The notes under the pieces: generated by a model
Told to the model about the DNA's origin: nothing
Database searches by the model: none
The model's input: the letters and a program-made list of their open reading frames with translations, nothing else
Shown here: in pieces, positions 10,765-18,859 of the stretch
How positions within the stretch are numbered: position 1 is the first letter of the stretch
Layout: each line of letters starts with the position of its first letter
From: Billgrantia antri
GTDB taxonomy: Bacteria > Pseudomonadota > Gammaproteobacteria > Pseudomonadales > Halomonadaceae
Reading direction: 5' to 3'
DNA length: 64,000 nucleotides
NCBI RefSeq assembly: GCF_019430905.1
Contig: NZ_JAHYCA010000003.1
Coordinates: 186,001-250,000 of the forward strand
Translations under genes and position numbers: made by a program

Positions 10765-13017
10765 ATGAACGCGCTGACCCTCAACCTGCTCGGCGACCTC
10801 GAAGTGATTCGAGACGGGCAGGTCTTGGCGCTGCCACCCTCCCGCAAGACCCGGGCCCTGCTCGCCTATCTGGCGCTGCATACCCGCTCCCTGAGCCGTG
10901 AACACCTGTGCGACCTGTTATGGGAAATGCCCGACGATCCGCGTGGCTCGCTGCGCTGGAGCCTGTCGAAGCTGCGCCGCCTAGTGGACACGCCGGGCCG
11001 CACCCGGTTGCGGGCCGATCGCAGCGTTGTGGGGCTCGACACCACGGATATCGACATCGATGTGGTTACCCTGCACGCGCTGCATGGCGAGTGCCTGGAG
11101 ACAGCCGATGTCGAACGACTCGAACTCACCGCCGCTCGCTATCGCGGGCCCTTCCTGGAGGGCCTGGAGCTGGATCGCTTCGCCGACTTCAACGGCTGGT
11201 GCCTGGCCGAGCGCCAGACGGCCCTGCGCGCCCAGACGACCCTGCTCGCCACCTTGGTCACGCGCCTGGCACATACCCCCGAGCGCGCCCTGCCCCATGC
11301 CCACGCCTGGGTAAGGATCGCCCCCTTCGACGAAACTGCCCGTGCCCGGCTGGTCAGCCTATTGCTGGCGCAGCACCGCCCGCGCGAAGCCGAGCAACAG
11401 CTGCAACTAGGCGTGAGACTGATCCGCGAGGCGGGACTGCCGCTCAATGGCCAGTTGCTGCGTGCCTGGCGCGACACCAAACGACTTGCCGCCGCCACGC
11501 CAACGAATGCCGCCCCGGAGACGCTGTCCCTCCCTGCGGTTGGCGAACTGACGCTGCCGGACAGCGACACCCTGGAGGTGCTGCGCTGGGCGGCACTGCT
11601 TGCCCCCACCGCCAGCCCGGCGACCTTGAGTCACGTCTCGGGACTCGATACCAACCGTATCGGCGCGGCGCTGGAAGTCGCCGAACGACGCCATTGGCTC
11701 ACCGCCGAAGGCGGCGAACTACGCTTTACCCAGAGCGACATGGCTACCGAGCTTTATGCCGCGATCTCGCCGGCTCGGCGCCAAGCCATGCATCGACGCA
11801 TCGCCGAATGGCTGGCCGAGTCCCCGCTCACCGACCTGAGCCAGGCACAAGAGCTGACTCACCACGCCCAGGCCAGCGGCGATCTGGACCTGGCCGCACG
11901 GGCAACCGTCGAGGCAGGACGCTTCTGCCTGAGGATCTGCGCCAACGAGCAGGCCCAGCACTATGCCCAACGCGGGTTGGCGCTGGCCGAAGAGATTGCC
12001 GACATTCGACGCGTCTGCCTGGCTCTCGAGCTGCACGACGTGCTCTACCGTGCCGCCCCGCTGGCGGACTGGGACAACGGCGCCCGCGACGTGGTGGCCT
12101 TGGCCGAGCAGGCGCTGGAGCATGGTGCGCTGGCCCACGCGCGGCTCGGCTATCAATTGGCGAGCCACATCCGCTGGGCTCACGGCCAGTGGAGCGATGC
12201 CCACGAAGAGACACTGCAGGCAGAACGTGCGATGCGCTGCAGCGAGGGGCGCGAGCAAGTCATCGCCATGGCCGAGACGGCTCGCTGCCTGGCCATGCTG
12301 GAACGCGACCTGGAGCAGGCGACCGAGCTGCTCGCCCAGGCTCGCGAGCAGGCCATCGAGCAGCGTCTCGCTCACCCTGCCATCCCCCTGGCCCAGGGCC
12401 TGCTCAGCCTGCACGAGGATCGCTTCGACACGGCCGAGGCCTACTTCAAGGAAGCCCGTACCCTGTGCAAGGCCATGGGCGATCGTCTGGGCGAGTTTCA
12501 GGCACAGGAGCTGCTGCTGCTGATGGACCTGGAGCGGGACGACTATGTCGGGGCGGGCAGGCACTGCAAGCAACTGCGCGAGCTTGGCGAACGCTTGCGC
12601 GATGGCAGCGAGGCCCCCTATGCCGCTGCCGCCGAGGCCCTGTGTCGCTACGCGCTGGAAGACGATCCCGACCCGTTCGGGGTCGCCCTGGTCACGCTGC
12701 GCCATGCCGACGCCCGCCATCGCCTTGCCGTGTTGTTGCTCCAGGCGGCGCGCCTCGACCTGACTCGGGGGCGGATCGAAAGCGCCCGCCAGCGAGCCGG
12801 CGAAGCCCTCGAGCATGCCAGGGTATTGGAGCGACGTACCGAACAGCTGCTAGCCCATGCCCTGCTGGCCGAGGCCGCTCGTCGCCGCGATGATGTCACC
12901 GAACTGCAGTACCACGCCCAGGCCGCCGAAGCGCTGGCCGAGGCACCGGTAGCCGGCTGGGCCCGACGCCGCTGGCAAGCCCTGCGGGAACACCCCGCCG
13001 CGGAGGACGAAACGTGA
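10765..13017 (+). CDS. BTAD/SARP-type transcriptional regulator with TPR region
   Basis: A 750-residue protein. Residues 1-95 are an OmpR-like winged helix (ALPPSRKTRALLAYLALH, then SLRWSLSKLRRLV). Residues 100-240 are the bacterial transcriptional activation (BTAD) helical domain (YRGPFLEGLELDRFADFNGW). The remainder is Ala/Leu-rich helical repeats of TPR type. No Walker motif is present, so the central NTPase of large SARPs is missing. The ATG at 10765 starts the winged helix directly. The gene overlaps the next one (GTGA), and is divergent from the cysteine synthase-glutaredoxin gene. Repeat arrays at 10688 and 13570 are candidate binding sites, making it the local regulator of the redox cluster. 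Confidence 0.75.
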   Translation: MNALTLNLLGDLEVIRDGQVLALPPSRKTRALLAYLALHTRSLSREHLCDLLWEMPDDPRGSLRWSLSKLRRLVDTPGRTRLRADRSVVGLDTTDIDIDVVTLHALHGECLETADVERLELTAARYRGPFLEGLELDRFADFNGWCLAERQTALRAQTTLLATLVTRLAHTPERALPHAHAWVRIAPFDETARARLVSLLLAQHRPREAEQQLQLGVRLIREAGLPLNGQLLRAWRDTKRLAAATPTNAAPETLSLPAVGELTLPDSDTLEVLRWAALLAPTASPATLSHVSGLDTNRIGAALEVAERRHWLTAEGGELRFTQSDMATELYAAISPARRQAMHRRIAEWLAESPLTDLSQAQELTHHAQASGDLDLAARATVEAGRFCLRICANEQAQHYAQRGLALAEEIADIRRVCLALELHDVLYRAAPLADWDNGARDVVALAEQALEHGALAHARLGYQLASHIRWAHGQWSDAHEETLQAERAMRCSEGREQVIAMAETARCLAMLERDLEQATELLAQAREQAIEQRLAHPAIPLAQGLLSLHEDRFDTAEAYFKEARTLCKAMGDRLGEFQAQELLLLMDLERDDYVGAGRHCKQLRELGERLRDGSEAPYAAAAEALCRYALEDDPDPFGVALVTLRHADARHRLAVLLLQAARLDLTRGRIESARQRAGEALEHARVLERRTEQLLAHALLAEAARRRDDVTELQYHAQAAEALAEAPVAGWARRRWQALREHPAAEDET

Positions 13018-13565
13018 TCGATATCTTTCTGGAGCGGCGCTTCGACGCTCCCCTCGAATCGGCACTGGTGCGCTCGTTGACCGAGGCCGCCCAGCCCTGC
13101 TTCGATCTGTACCTTATCGGCTGGCAGGAGAGCTTCCTGGCACGCGATGGATACCGCCTGGTGTGCCACTTCCACGCCCCGGATCTCGAATCGGCACGCA
13201 TCGGCCTGCGCCAGGCCGGCGCCGAAGTGAGCTCGATGTGGGGCGGCAGCCTGCACGACGCCCCCGCCCTCAGCGCCGCGGAGCTGGCCACTGCTAACGT
13301 CATGGTGGAGCGCCACTTCGGCGCCCCGGTGACTTTCCAGGCCATCCAGTCGCTGGAAGATGCCGGCGCAGCCTGCCTGCACAACCATCAAGTGCACTTC
13401 CTGCGCACCCTGTTCTCCTTCGACCGCCAGCGCATGCTCTGCCTCTATCGCGCTCCGGACGCCGAGTCGGTACGCCGGGCCCAGCACCAGGCCGACATGC
13501 CGGTCAGCCGCATCTGGGCCTTCCAGCGTATCGCTCCCGCGGCGGATTCCACGCCACCAGCCTGA
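13014..13565 (+). CDS. Tandem DUF4242-like protein
   Basis: A 183-residue protein made of two copies of one ferredoxin-like alpha/beta unit, roughly residues 1-85 and 92-175. Both copies share the pattern R-x-L-C-x-[FY]-x-A-P-D-x-E-S-x-R followed by an Ala-Gly or Ala-Asp turn and a Trp near the end (SSMWGG and SRIWAF). This matches DUF4242, a small protein of unknown function often found beside regulators of this type. Translation starts at GTG overlapping the regulator stop, so regulator and protein are probably made together. It may be a small-molecule sensor or metal-binding partner of the regulator; that is inference. Confidence 0.6.
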   Translation: MIDIFLERRFDAPLESALVRSLTEAAQPCFDLYLIGWQESFLARDGYRLVCHFHAPDLESARIGLRQAGAEVSSMWGGSLHDAPALSAAELATANVMVERHFGAPVTFQAIQSLEDAGAACLHNHQVHFLRTLFSFDRQRMLCLYRAPDAESVRRAQHQADMPVSRIWAFQRIAPAADSTPPA

Positions 13566-13599
13566 AAAACCACGCGCTCTCCCACGCTGGGTCCCACGC
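13564..13599. promoter_or_regulatory. Three perfect CCACGC repeats at 12-bp period upstream of osmC
   Basis: CCACGC occurs at 13570, 13582 and 13594, each 12 bases after the previous one, preceded by GAAAAA at 13564-13569. The same GAAAAACCACGC start and 12-bp period are found on the minus strand before the cysteine synthase-glutaredoxin gene. The array is about 75-100 bases before the osmC start codon. It is a candidate operator of the BTAD regulator at 10765. Confidence 0.6.
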
Positions 13600-13620
13600 G
13601 CCCCCGCGAATCTCGCAGCT

Positions 13621-13634
13621 GACCGCTAACGGTC
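13621..13634. promoter_or_regulatory. Inverted repeat GACCG-CTAA-CGGTC before osmC
   Basis: Perfect 5-base arms with a 4-base centre, 38 bases before the osmC start. It could be a second operator or a leader hairpin. No protein can be assigned to it. Confidence 0.3.
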
Positions 13635-13671
13635 AATCCTGACGAGACACAACGATAAAAGGAGAGCGTCA

Positions 13672-14232
13672 ATGCACACCGCCACTCAACCGATCGACAA
13701 TGGCGTCAACGTCACCGCCCTGCTGGGCGCTCGCGAGGCGCTGGCTCAGGCCCCCGCCGCCGCACGCTTCACCTGGCGTGCACATTGCGACTGGGTCCGC
13801 GGCACTCACAGCCGGATTGCCATTGAGGACTTCCACGGCCTCGGCGAAACCCAGCAGCACCGCTCACGCTTCACCTTCGAGGCCGATCACCCCGAGGTGT
13901 TCGCCGCCGAGGACCACGGCCCCACCCCGGTGGAGTACGTACTGGTGGGCCTGGCCGCCTGCCTCACCGCGGGAGTGGCCGCCGTGGCCCAGCACCGCGG
14001 TATCCAACTGCGCTCGGTCAAGGCCACGGTGGAGGGGGACATGGACATCCAGGGCATCCTCGGCATGGACCCCGAAGTGCGCAGCGGTTTCGACGACATC
14101 CGCGTGGGGTTCGAGATCGATGCCGATGCCAGCCGTGCCGACATCGAGGCCCTGGTCGCCCAGTCGCAGAAACGCTCGGCGGTCTACGACCTGCTCACCA
14201 ACCCCACCCACGTCAAGGTCGAGGTCAAGTGA
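13672..14232 (+). CDS. OsmC-family protein with a single catalytic cysteine
   Basis: A 186-residue OsmC/Ohr-fold protein. The first peroxidatic cysteine is present in the helix VGLAACLTAGV. The second position, normally a cysteine near the C-terminus, reads K-R-S-A-V-Y-D, so a disulfide mechanism within one subunit is unlikely and an external thiol such as a glutaredoxin may resolve the sulfenic acid. A strong AAAGGAG site precedes the ATG. The stop overlaps the following gene's GTG start. Context with a glutaredoxin fusion and an FMO suggests a role in peroxide, electrophile or organosulfur handling. Confidence 0.8.
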   Translation: MHTATQPIDNGVNVTALLGAREALAQAPAAARFTWRAHCDWVRGTHSRIAIEDFHGLGETQQHRSRFTFEADHPEVFAAEDHGPTPVEYVLVGLAACLTAGVAAVAQHRGIQLRSVKATVEGDMDIQGILGMDPEVRSGFDDIRVGFEIDADASRADIEALVAQSQKRSAVYDLLTNPTHVKVEVK

Positions 14233-15485
14233 AGACGGTGACTGCCGTGGTCGTCGGCGCCGGGCACGCCGGGCTGGCCATGAGCCACCACCTGGCCCGG
14301 CACGGCATCGACCACGTGATCCTGGAGCGCGGCGAGGTGGCCAATGCCTGGCGGCACCAGCGCTGGGACTCGCTGCGCCTGCTCACGCCCAACTGGCAGA
14401 CGCGGCTACCCGGCCAGGCCTATGCCGGACCGGAGCCGCATGGCTTCATGGGCATGGCGGAACTGATCGCCTTTCTCGATGATTATGCCCGGGGCCTCTC
14501 GGCCCCGCTGCATACCGGCACCGAGGTGATCTCGGTGCGCCAGGCCGAGAATGGCTACCTTGTGGTCACGAATCAGGGCGACTGGCGCTGCCGGGCGGTG
14601 GTGATGGCCACCGGCGCCTGCCGGCTTCCCGTCGTGCCCGCCCTGGCCGCGGACCTGCCGCCCTGGGTCAACAGCCTGACACCCCTCGATTACCGCAACC
14701 CCGGCCAATTGGCTCCGGGTGGCGTGCTGGTAGTGGGTGCCTCGGCCACCGGCGTGCAACTGGCCGACGAGATCCAGCGCAGCGGGTGGCCCGTGACGCT
14801 GGCCGTGGGCGAGCATCTGCGCTTGCCGCGGCGCTACCGCGGTCGCGACATCCAGTGGTGGCTGGAGCAGGCGGGGATGCTCGATCAGCGCTTCGACGAG
14901 GTGGAAGACCTGGCCCGTGCCCGGCGCCAGCCTTCGCCGCAGCTGCTGGGCAGCACCGAGTCGCTGGACCTGGACCTCAACGCCCTGAGCGAGCGCGGCG
15001 TCCGCATGGTCGGGCGCCTCGTGGGCCTGGCCGGCACCCGGCTGCAGTTCTCCGGGGCGCTTGCGGTACACTGCCAGGCGGCGGACCTCAAGCTCGCTCG
15101 GCTACTCGACAATCTCGATGCCTGGGCCAGCGTCCACGACTGTCACGCTGCCCTGCCCGCTCCGGAGCGCCCTGCGCCCACCCGGGTGCCTCAACGCCCC
15201 TGTCTCGGGCTCGACCTGGCCGCCGGCGAGATCAAGACGGTGCTGTGGGCCACCGGCTTTCGCCCCGATTTCAGCTGGCTCGAGGTGCCGGTGTTCGATG
15301 CCCGAGGTCGCCTGCTACATGATGGCGGCGTAGTGGCGCCGGGTCTCTATGCCATGGGGCTGCCCTTCATGCGGCGACGCAAGTCGGGCGCCATCCACGG
15401 CGCCGACGACGATGCGCGAGAGCTCAGCGCTCACCTGGCCGCCTGGCTGGCCCGAACGGGTCGACGCCACGCCAGCTTCGCCTGA
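14229..15485 (+). CDS. CzcO/FMO-like FAD-NAD(P)H flavoprotein monooxygenase
   Basis: A 418-residue flavoprotein of the CzcO/YUC class. It has an N-terminal FAD Rossmann motif VVGAGHAGLAMS at residues 7-18 and a second NAD(P)H Rossmann motif VVGASATGVQLADE near residue 167. The ATG-x-x-x-x-P family signature appears as ATGACRLPVVP, and the late ATGFRPDFSWL motif is present. It starts at a GTG that overlaps the osmC stop, so the two are co-translated. Members oxygenate soft nucleophiles (S or N) or perform Baeyer-Villiger reactions. Given its neighbours an organosulfur substrate is plausible but unproven. Confidence 0.8.
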   Translation: MKTVTAVVVGAGHAGLAMSHHLARHGIDHVILERGEVANAWRHQRWDSLRLLTPNWQTRLPGQAYAGPEPHGFMGMAELIAFLDDYARGLSAPLHTGTEVISVRQAENGYLVVTNQGDWRCRAVVMATGACRLPVVPALAADLPPWVNSLTPLDYRNPGQLAPGGVLVVGASATGVQLADEIQRSGWPVTLAVGEHLRLPRRYRGRDIQWWLEQAGMLDQRFDEVEDLARARRQPSPQLLGSTESLDLDLNALSERGVRMVGRLVGLAGTRLQFSGALAVHCQAADLKLARLLDNLDAWASVHDCHAALPAPERPAPTRVPQRPCLGLDLAAGEIKTVLWATGFRPDFSWLEVPVFDARGRLLHDGGVVAPGLYAMGLPFMRRRKSGAIHGADDDARELSAHLAAWLARTGRRHASFA

Positions 15486-15502
15486 CGCACGACCAGCACA
15501 GA

Positions 15503-15533
15503 AGCCCGGTCGCTCGCACCGAGCGGCCGGGCT
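15503..15533. terminator. Bidirectional hairpin terminator
   Basis: AGCCCGG at 15503 pairs with CCGGGCT ending at 15533, and the stem continues inwards with CGCTCG/CGAGCG. It lies between two convergent genes and can serve both. Confidence 0.7.
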
Positions 15534-15567
15534 CTCATCCAGCCAGGCTTTCGCCAGCTGGCGACAC

Positions 15568-16377
15568 TCAATCGAGGCGAAACAGCTCCCGCGGGGAATG
15601 GTCCAGGATCACGCGCCGGTCATCCTCATCGCCGACCCACTCGGCCAGCCAGTCGAAGGTGTCGCGATAGCTGTGCTTGCCTTCATGGCGGGTCCAGGGC
15701 CAGTCGCTGCCCCATACCAGCCGCTCGCGCCCCAACTCTTCCAGTAGCGTTCGGACATGAGGTCGCAGATCAGCCACCGGCGATCGATACGGCGCCGACA
15801 GTTTGACCCAGGTGCGGCCGTAGCGGCCGGCTTCCAGCAGCAGGCGGAAACCGGCATCGGCGGCGGGGTCGGCCTCGACGGGCAGCCCCAGGTGATCGAT
15901 CACCAGGATGACGCCGTGCTCGTGCAGTGCGGGAAAGAGTTCGGGCAGGCGATCTCCCTCGAGGTGCAGCTCCAGGTGCCAGTCCAGCGCCTTCAACCGG
16001 TCGAGGAAATCGATCCATTGCGGATCGTTCAGGTCGGGGAGTTCGCGGCGCCGTTCGATGAGATTCCAGCGCACGCCGACGATGCCGGCCGCATCGAGCT
16101 TTCGCATCTCGGTCAGGCTGGCCTCCTTGGGCAGCTGCACCACTCCACGGTAGTTTCCCCCCAGTTCACCGAGGATCCGCAGCAGCTCACGATTGTCGTG
16201 GCCGAGGAAGCTCGGCTGCACCAGTACGCCACCATGCAACTCGCATGCCGCCAGATGTGCCTGCCACTCATGCAGGGGCGCCGGCCGTGACGGACGATAG
16301 TTTGAGCCCTCGATCTCATCCACCTGCGGATAGACATGGGCGTGACAGTCGAATCCTTGCTTCACTTTGGCTCCCAC
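15568..16377 (-). CDS. TIM-barrel amidohydrolase (PDC hydrolase-like)
   Basis: A 269-residue metal-dependent hydrolase of the amidohydrolase-2 family, like 2-pyrone-4,6-dicarboxylate hydrolase. The metal site F-D-C-H-A-H-V is at the N-terminus. Barrel residues include LHLEGD, VIDHLG and the late WGSDWPW with the catalytic Asp. The best start is a GTG at 16377 behind a GAGGA site; a second GTG at 16365 is possible. It is divergent from a GntR regulator and a tripartite tricarboxylate transporter, so it probably hydrolyses a lactone or cyclic acid imported by that transporter, or a related metabolite. The exact substrate is not readable from sequence. Confidence 0.75.
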   Translation of the reverse strand: MGAKVKQGFDCHAHVYPQVDEIEGSNYRPSRPAPLHEWQAHLAACELHGGVLVQPSFLGHDNRELLRILGELGGNYRGVVQLPKEASLTEMRKLDAAGIVGVRWNLIERRRELPDLNDPQWIDFLDRLKALDWHLELHLEGDRLPELFPALHEHGVILVIDHLGLPVEADPAADAGFRLLLEAGRYGRTWVKLSAPYRSPVADLRPHVRTLLEELGRERLVWGSDWPWTRHEGKHSYRDTFDWLAEWVGDEDDRRVILDHSPRELFRLD

Positions 16378-16471
16378 CCTGGTTTCCTCATCTTGGCTCC
16401 CTCTCCCGGGCTTTCCTACCCGAGCCTGCCCATCGCCTGGCTCTTGGCTGAATACTCGAGGATGCCTTGCT

Positions 16472-16500
16472 TAGACTTACGTCTAGTTCTCTAGAGAACT
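16472..16500. promoter_or_regulatory. Two adjacent palindromes, candidate GntR operators
   Basis: TAGAC-TTAC-GTCTA at 16472-16485 is followed directly by the perfect 16-base palindrome AGTTCTCTAGAGAACT at 16485-16500. They lie between the divergent amidohydrolase and gntR genes, just before a TTGACT at 16502. Dimeric regulators of the GntR family bind sites of this kind, so control by the adjacent gene product is likely. Confidence 0.5.
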
Positions 16501-16568
16501 GGTTGACTAGAAGTATACACTGGTCTTTAGTGACAGCAACAAGACAGTGAATCCAGGAGATCGAACCC

Positions 16569-17327
16569 ATGTGTGCATTGCGCATGCCCCAAGCCGACGG
16601 GCGCCTTCCCCTCTATGCCCGGCTGCGCGACCAGTTGGCGTCGCGGATCGCCAATGGCGAGTGGTCACCGGGCGACACGATCCCCTCGGAGAACCGGCTG
16701 GCCGAGGAGTACGGCGTGGCACTGGCCACCATGCGCATGGCACTCAAGCAACTGGTCGACGAAGGCCTGCTGGAGCGTCGCCGCGGCACCGGCACCTTCG
16801 TCAAGCAGCCGGCGTTTCGCGCCGATCTGTTCCGCTTCTTCCATGTTCACGACGCCGACGATCCCGACGGCTCCATGATTCCGGAGAGCCGCATTCTCAG
16901 CCGCGAGGAGGTCGAAACGCCTGCCGAGGTCCGGCTGGCATTCGGCGAGCCGGAGGCGACACGCTGCCTCAAGCTCGAGCGTGTTCGCCTGTGGTCCGGC
17001 GAACCGATGCTGTTCGAGGAGGTTTACCTGCGCCTGCCCGATTTCAAGGGGCTGCTGGCGCTCGATCCCAAGGACATGGGACCGCTGCTCTACCCCGTCT
17101 TCCTCCAGGAATTCGGGATTCTCATCACGTCAGCGACGGATGAGCTTTCATTCGGCACCGCCACCAAGGCAAGTGCCAGGCACCTTGAACTGCCTGCCAA
17201 CTCGCCGGTTGCCGTTATCGAGCGCATCGCGCGCAACCCCGTGGGTCGGGTCATCGAATATCGCCGCGTGCATGGCCGACCCGAACGCTTCCGCTATCGC
17301 GTCACCCTTGGCGAACACAACGCCTGA
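16569..17327 (+). CDS. GntR-family regulator, HutC subfamily
   Basis: A 252-residue repressor-type protein. The N-terminal winged helix (LPLYARLRDQLASRIANGEW, then SENRLAEEYGVALATMRMAL) spans about residues 12-78. The C-terminal UTRA effector domain spans about 95-245. An AGGAG site lies about 9 bases before the ATG at 16569; an ATG five codons later is also possible. It lies just upstream of tctCBA and divergent to the amidohydrolase, with palindromes between. It probably represses both units until a carboxylate ligand is present. Confidence 0.85.
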   Translation: MCALRMPQADGRLPLYARLRDQLASRIANGEWSPGDTIPSENRLAEEYGVALATMRMALKQLVDEGLLERRRGTGTFVKQPAFRADLFRFFHVHDADDPDGSMIPESRILSREEVETPAEVRLAFGEPEATRCLKLERVRLWSGEPMLFEEVYLRLPDFKGLLALDPKDMGPLLYPVFLQEFGILITSATDELSFGTATKASARHLELPANSPVAVIERIARNPVGRVIEYRRVHGRPERFRYRVTLGEHNA

Positions 17328-17382
17328 AGCGGGCCTCGATGCCCGCCCCATGTCCCAACGACTCCAACGACAGGTACGACAA

Positions 17383-18342
17383 ATGAAAACCACGCTGCTC
17401 CTCACCACTGCTACCGTTTCGGCCCTTGCCTTCACCCCGGCCATGGCCGAGTATCCGGAGCGTCCCATCGAGCTCATCGTGCCGGCACCCGCAGGCGGCG
17501 GCACCGACAACGTGGCACGCATGCTCAACCAGTATCTCGAGGAGGAACTGGGCCAGCCCGTCGCCGTGCTCAACGTGGCGGGTGGCGGCGGCGCCATCGG
17601 CGTCAACCAATTCTCCCGTGCGCGTCCCGATGGCTATACCCTGCTTTCCACCTGGAACAGCCCCATCACCACGGTGCCGCACATGCAGCGCGTGCAGTAC
17701 TCCTACGAGACGCTGACTCCCATCACCAGCACCTCCCAGAGCGCCTACACCCTCTGTGTCGCGCCTGATTTCCCGGCCGAAAGCGGCGAGGAGTTCCTTG
17801 CCGAGCTGCAAGCCAACCCTGGCAAGTACACCTATGGCAACGATGGCGTCGGCGGCACCATGCGCCTGGCGGCGGAGCGGATCTTCGAAGCCTACGACAT
17901 CACCGCCCGCCCGATTCCCTTCGGCGGCGCCGGCGAGACCCTGCAGAACTTCCTCGGCGGTCACGTCGACATCTACGGCGGCTCCATCACCCCGGTGCTG
18001 CCCTATGTGGAAGAAGGCCAGGCCAAGTGCCTGCTGGTGACCTCCGCCGACGACAACGATGCCCTGCCCCAGGCATCCGGCCTCGCCGCCCTGGGGCATC
18101 CCGAGCTCGAGACCGTGCTCTGGCGCATGATGCTGGGCCCGGAAGGCATGGAGGAAGAGCGCGCCGAAGCGGTCGCCGATGCCGTGGCCCGCGCCGTGGA
18201 GCACCCGGAGTTCCAGGAGTTCCTCTCCGCCCAGGGCGAGACCCTCAACCTGGTGCGCGGCGAAGCACTGCGCGAGCGCCTGGAGCAGGAAACCCAGGCC
18301 ATCGGCGAGACGTTGGAAAACCTCGGCCTCAAGCAACAGTAA
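17383..18342 (+). CDS. tctC: Tripartite tricarboxylate transporter, periplasmic binding protein (TctC)
   Basis: A 319-residue solute receptor with a Sec signal peptide (cleavage after TPAMA, about residue 22). Typical TctC segments follow: YPERPIELIVPAPAGGGTDN, NVAGGGGAIG and ARPDGYTLL. It captures a carboxylate in the periplasm and hands it to the TctAB membrane part encoded next. The start is at 17383, where the signal peptide begins, with only a weak AGGT site. Confidence 0.9.
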   Translation: MKTTLLLTTATVSALAFTPAMAEYPERPIELIVPAPAGGGTDNVARMLNQYLEEELGQPVAVLNVAGGGGAIGVNQFSRARPDGYTLLSTWNSPITTVPHMQRVQYSYETLTPITSTSQSAYTLCVAPDFPAESGEEFLAELQANPGKYTYGNDGVGGTMRLAAERIFEAYDITARPIPFGGAGETLQNFLGGHVDIYGGSITPVLPYVEEGQAKCLLVTSADDNDALPQASGLAALGHPELETVLWRMMLGPEGMEEERAEAVADAVARAVEHPEFQEFLSAQGETLNLVRGEALRERLEQETQAIGETLENLGLKQQ

Positions 18343-18365
18343 CCGGCAAAGGCATCGATAAGACC

Positions 18366-18845
18366 ATGAACTACAGAGATCTCTTCTCTGGCATTGCCTT
18401 CCTCATCATTGGCGTCAGCACCGTCTGGATGGGGAAAGGCTTCTTTGCCGATGCCGCCTACGTTCCCATCGGGGTCGGCACCCTGATGGGCGCGTTCTCC
18501 CTGCCGCTGATCTGGCGAGGCATGAAAAGCGTGCTGGCCGTGCGCACCACGACCGATGCCGCCGCCAGTAGTCATATGACGACCCAGCCTGCTCCCGCTC
18601 TGGTCGACCATCCGGGACGCTTCTCGGTGACGCTAGGCTGCTCCCTGGTGTACTACGCGACCCTGCCGATCGTCGGTTTCTACACCACCAGTGCCCTGTT
18701 CATCACGCTGCTGGCGGTGCTACTGGGAGAGCGGCGACCCGCCGTGATAGCGGGCATCACCCTGGGCTTCATCACGCTGCTGTACGCCCTGTTCGCCGTG
18801 GTGCTCAAGCGCCCATTGCCCGTCGAGTTCTTCCTCGCTTCCTAG
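18366..18845 (+). CDS. tctB: Tripartite tricarboxylate transporter small membrane subunit (TctB)
   Basis: A 159-residue protein with four predicted transmembrane helices and a hydrophilic loop between the second and third, the usual TctB layout. It lies between tctC and tctA with short gaps of 23 and 14 bases. TctB proteins are poorly conserved, so the call rests on topology and position. Confidence 0.85.
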   Translation: MNYRDLFSGIAFLIIGVSTVWMGKGFFADAAYVPIGVGTLMGAFSLPLIWRGMKSVLAVRTTTDAAASSHMTTQPAPALVDHPGRFSVTLGCSLVYYATLPIVGFYTTSALFITLLAVLLGERRPAVIAGITLGFITLLYALFAVVLKRPLPVEFFLAS

Positions 18846-18859
18846 ATAGGGCCCAGCTC

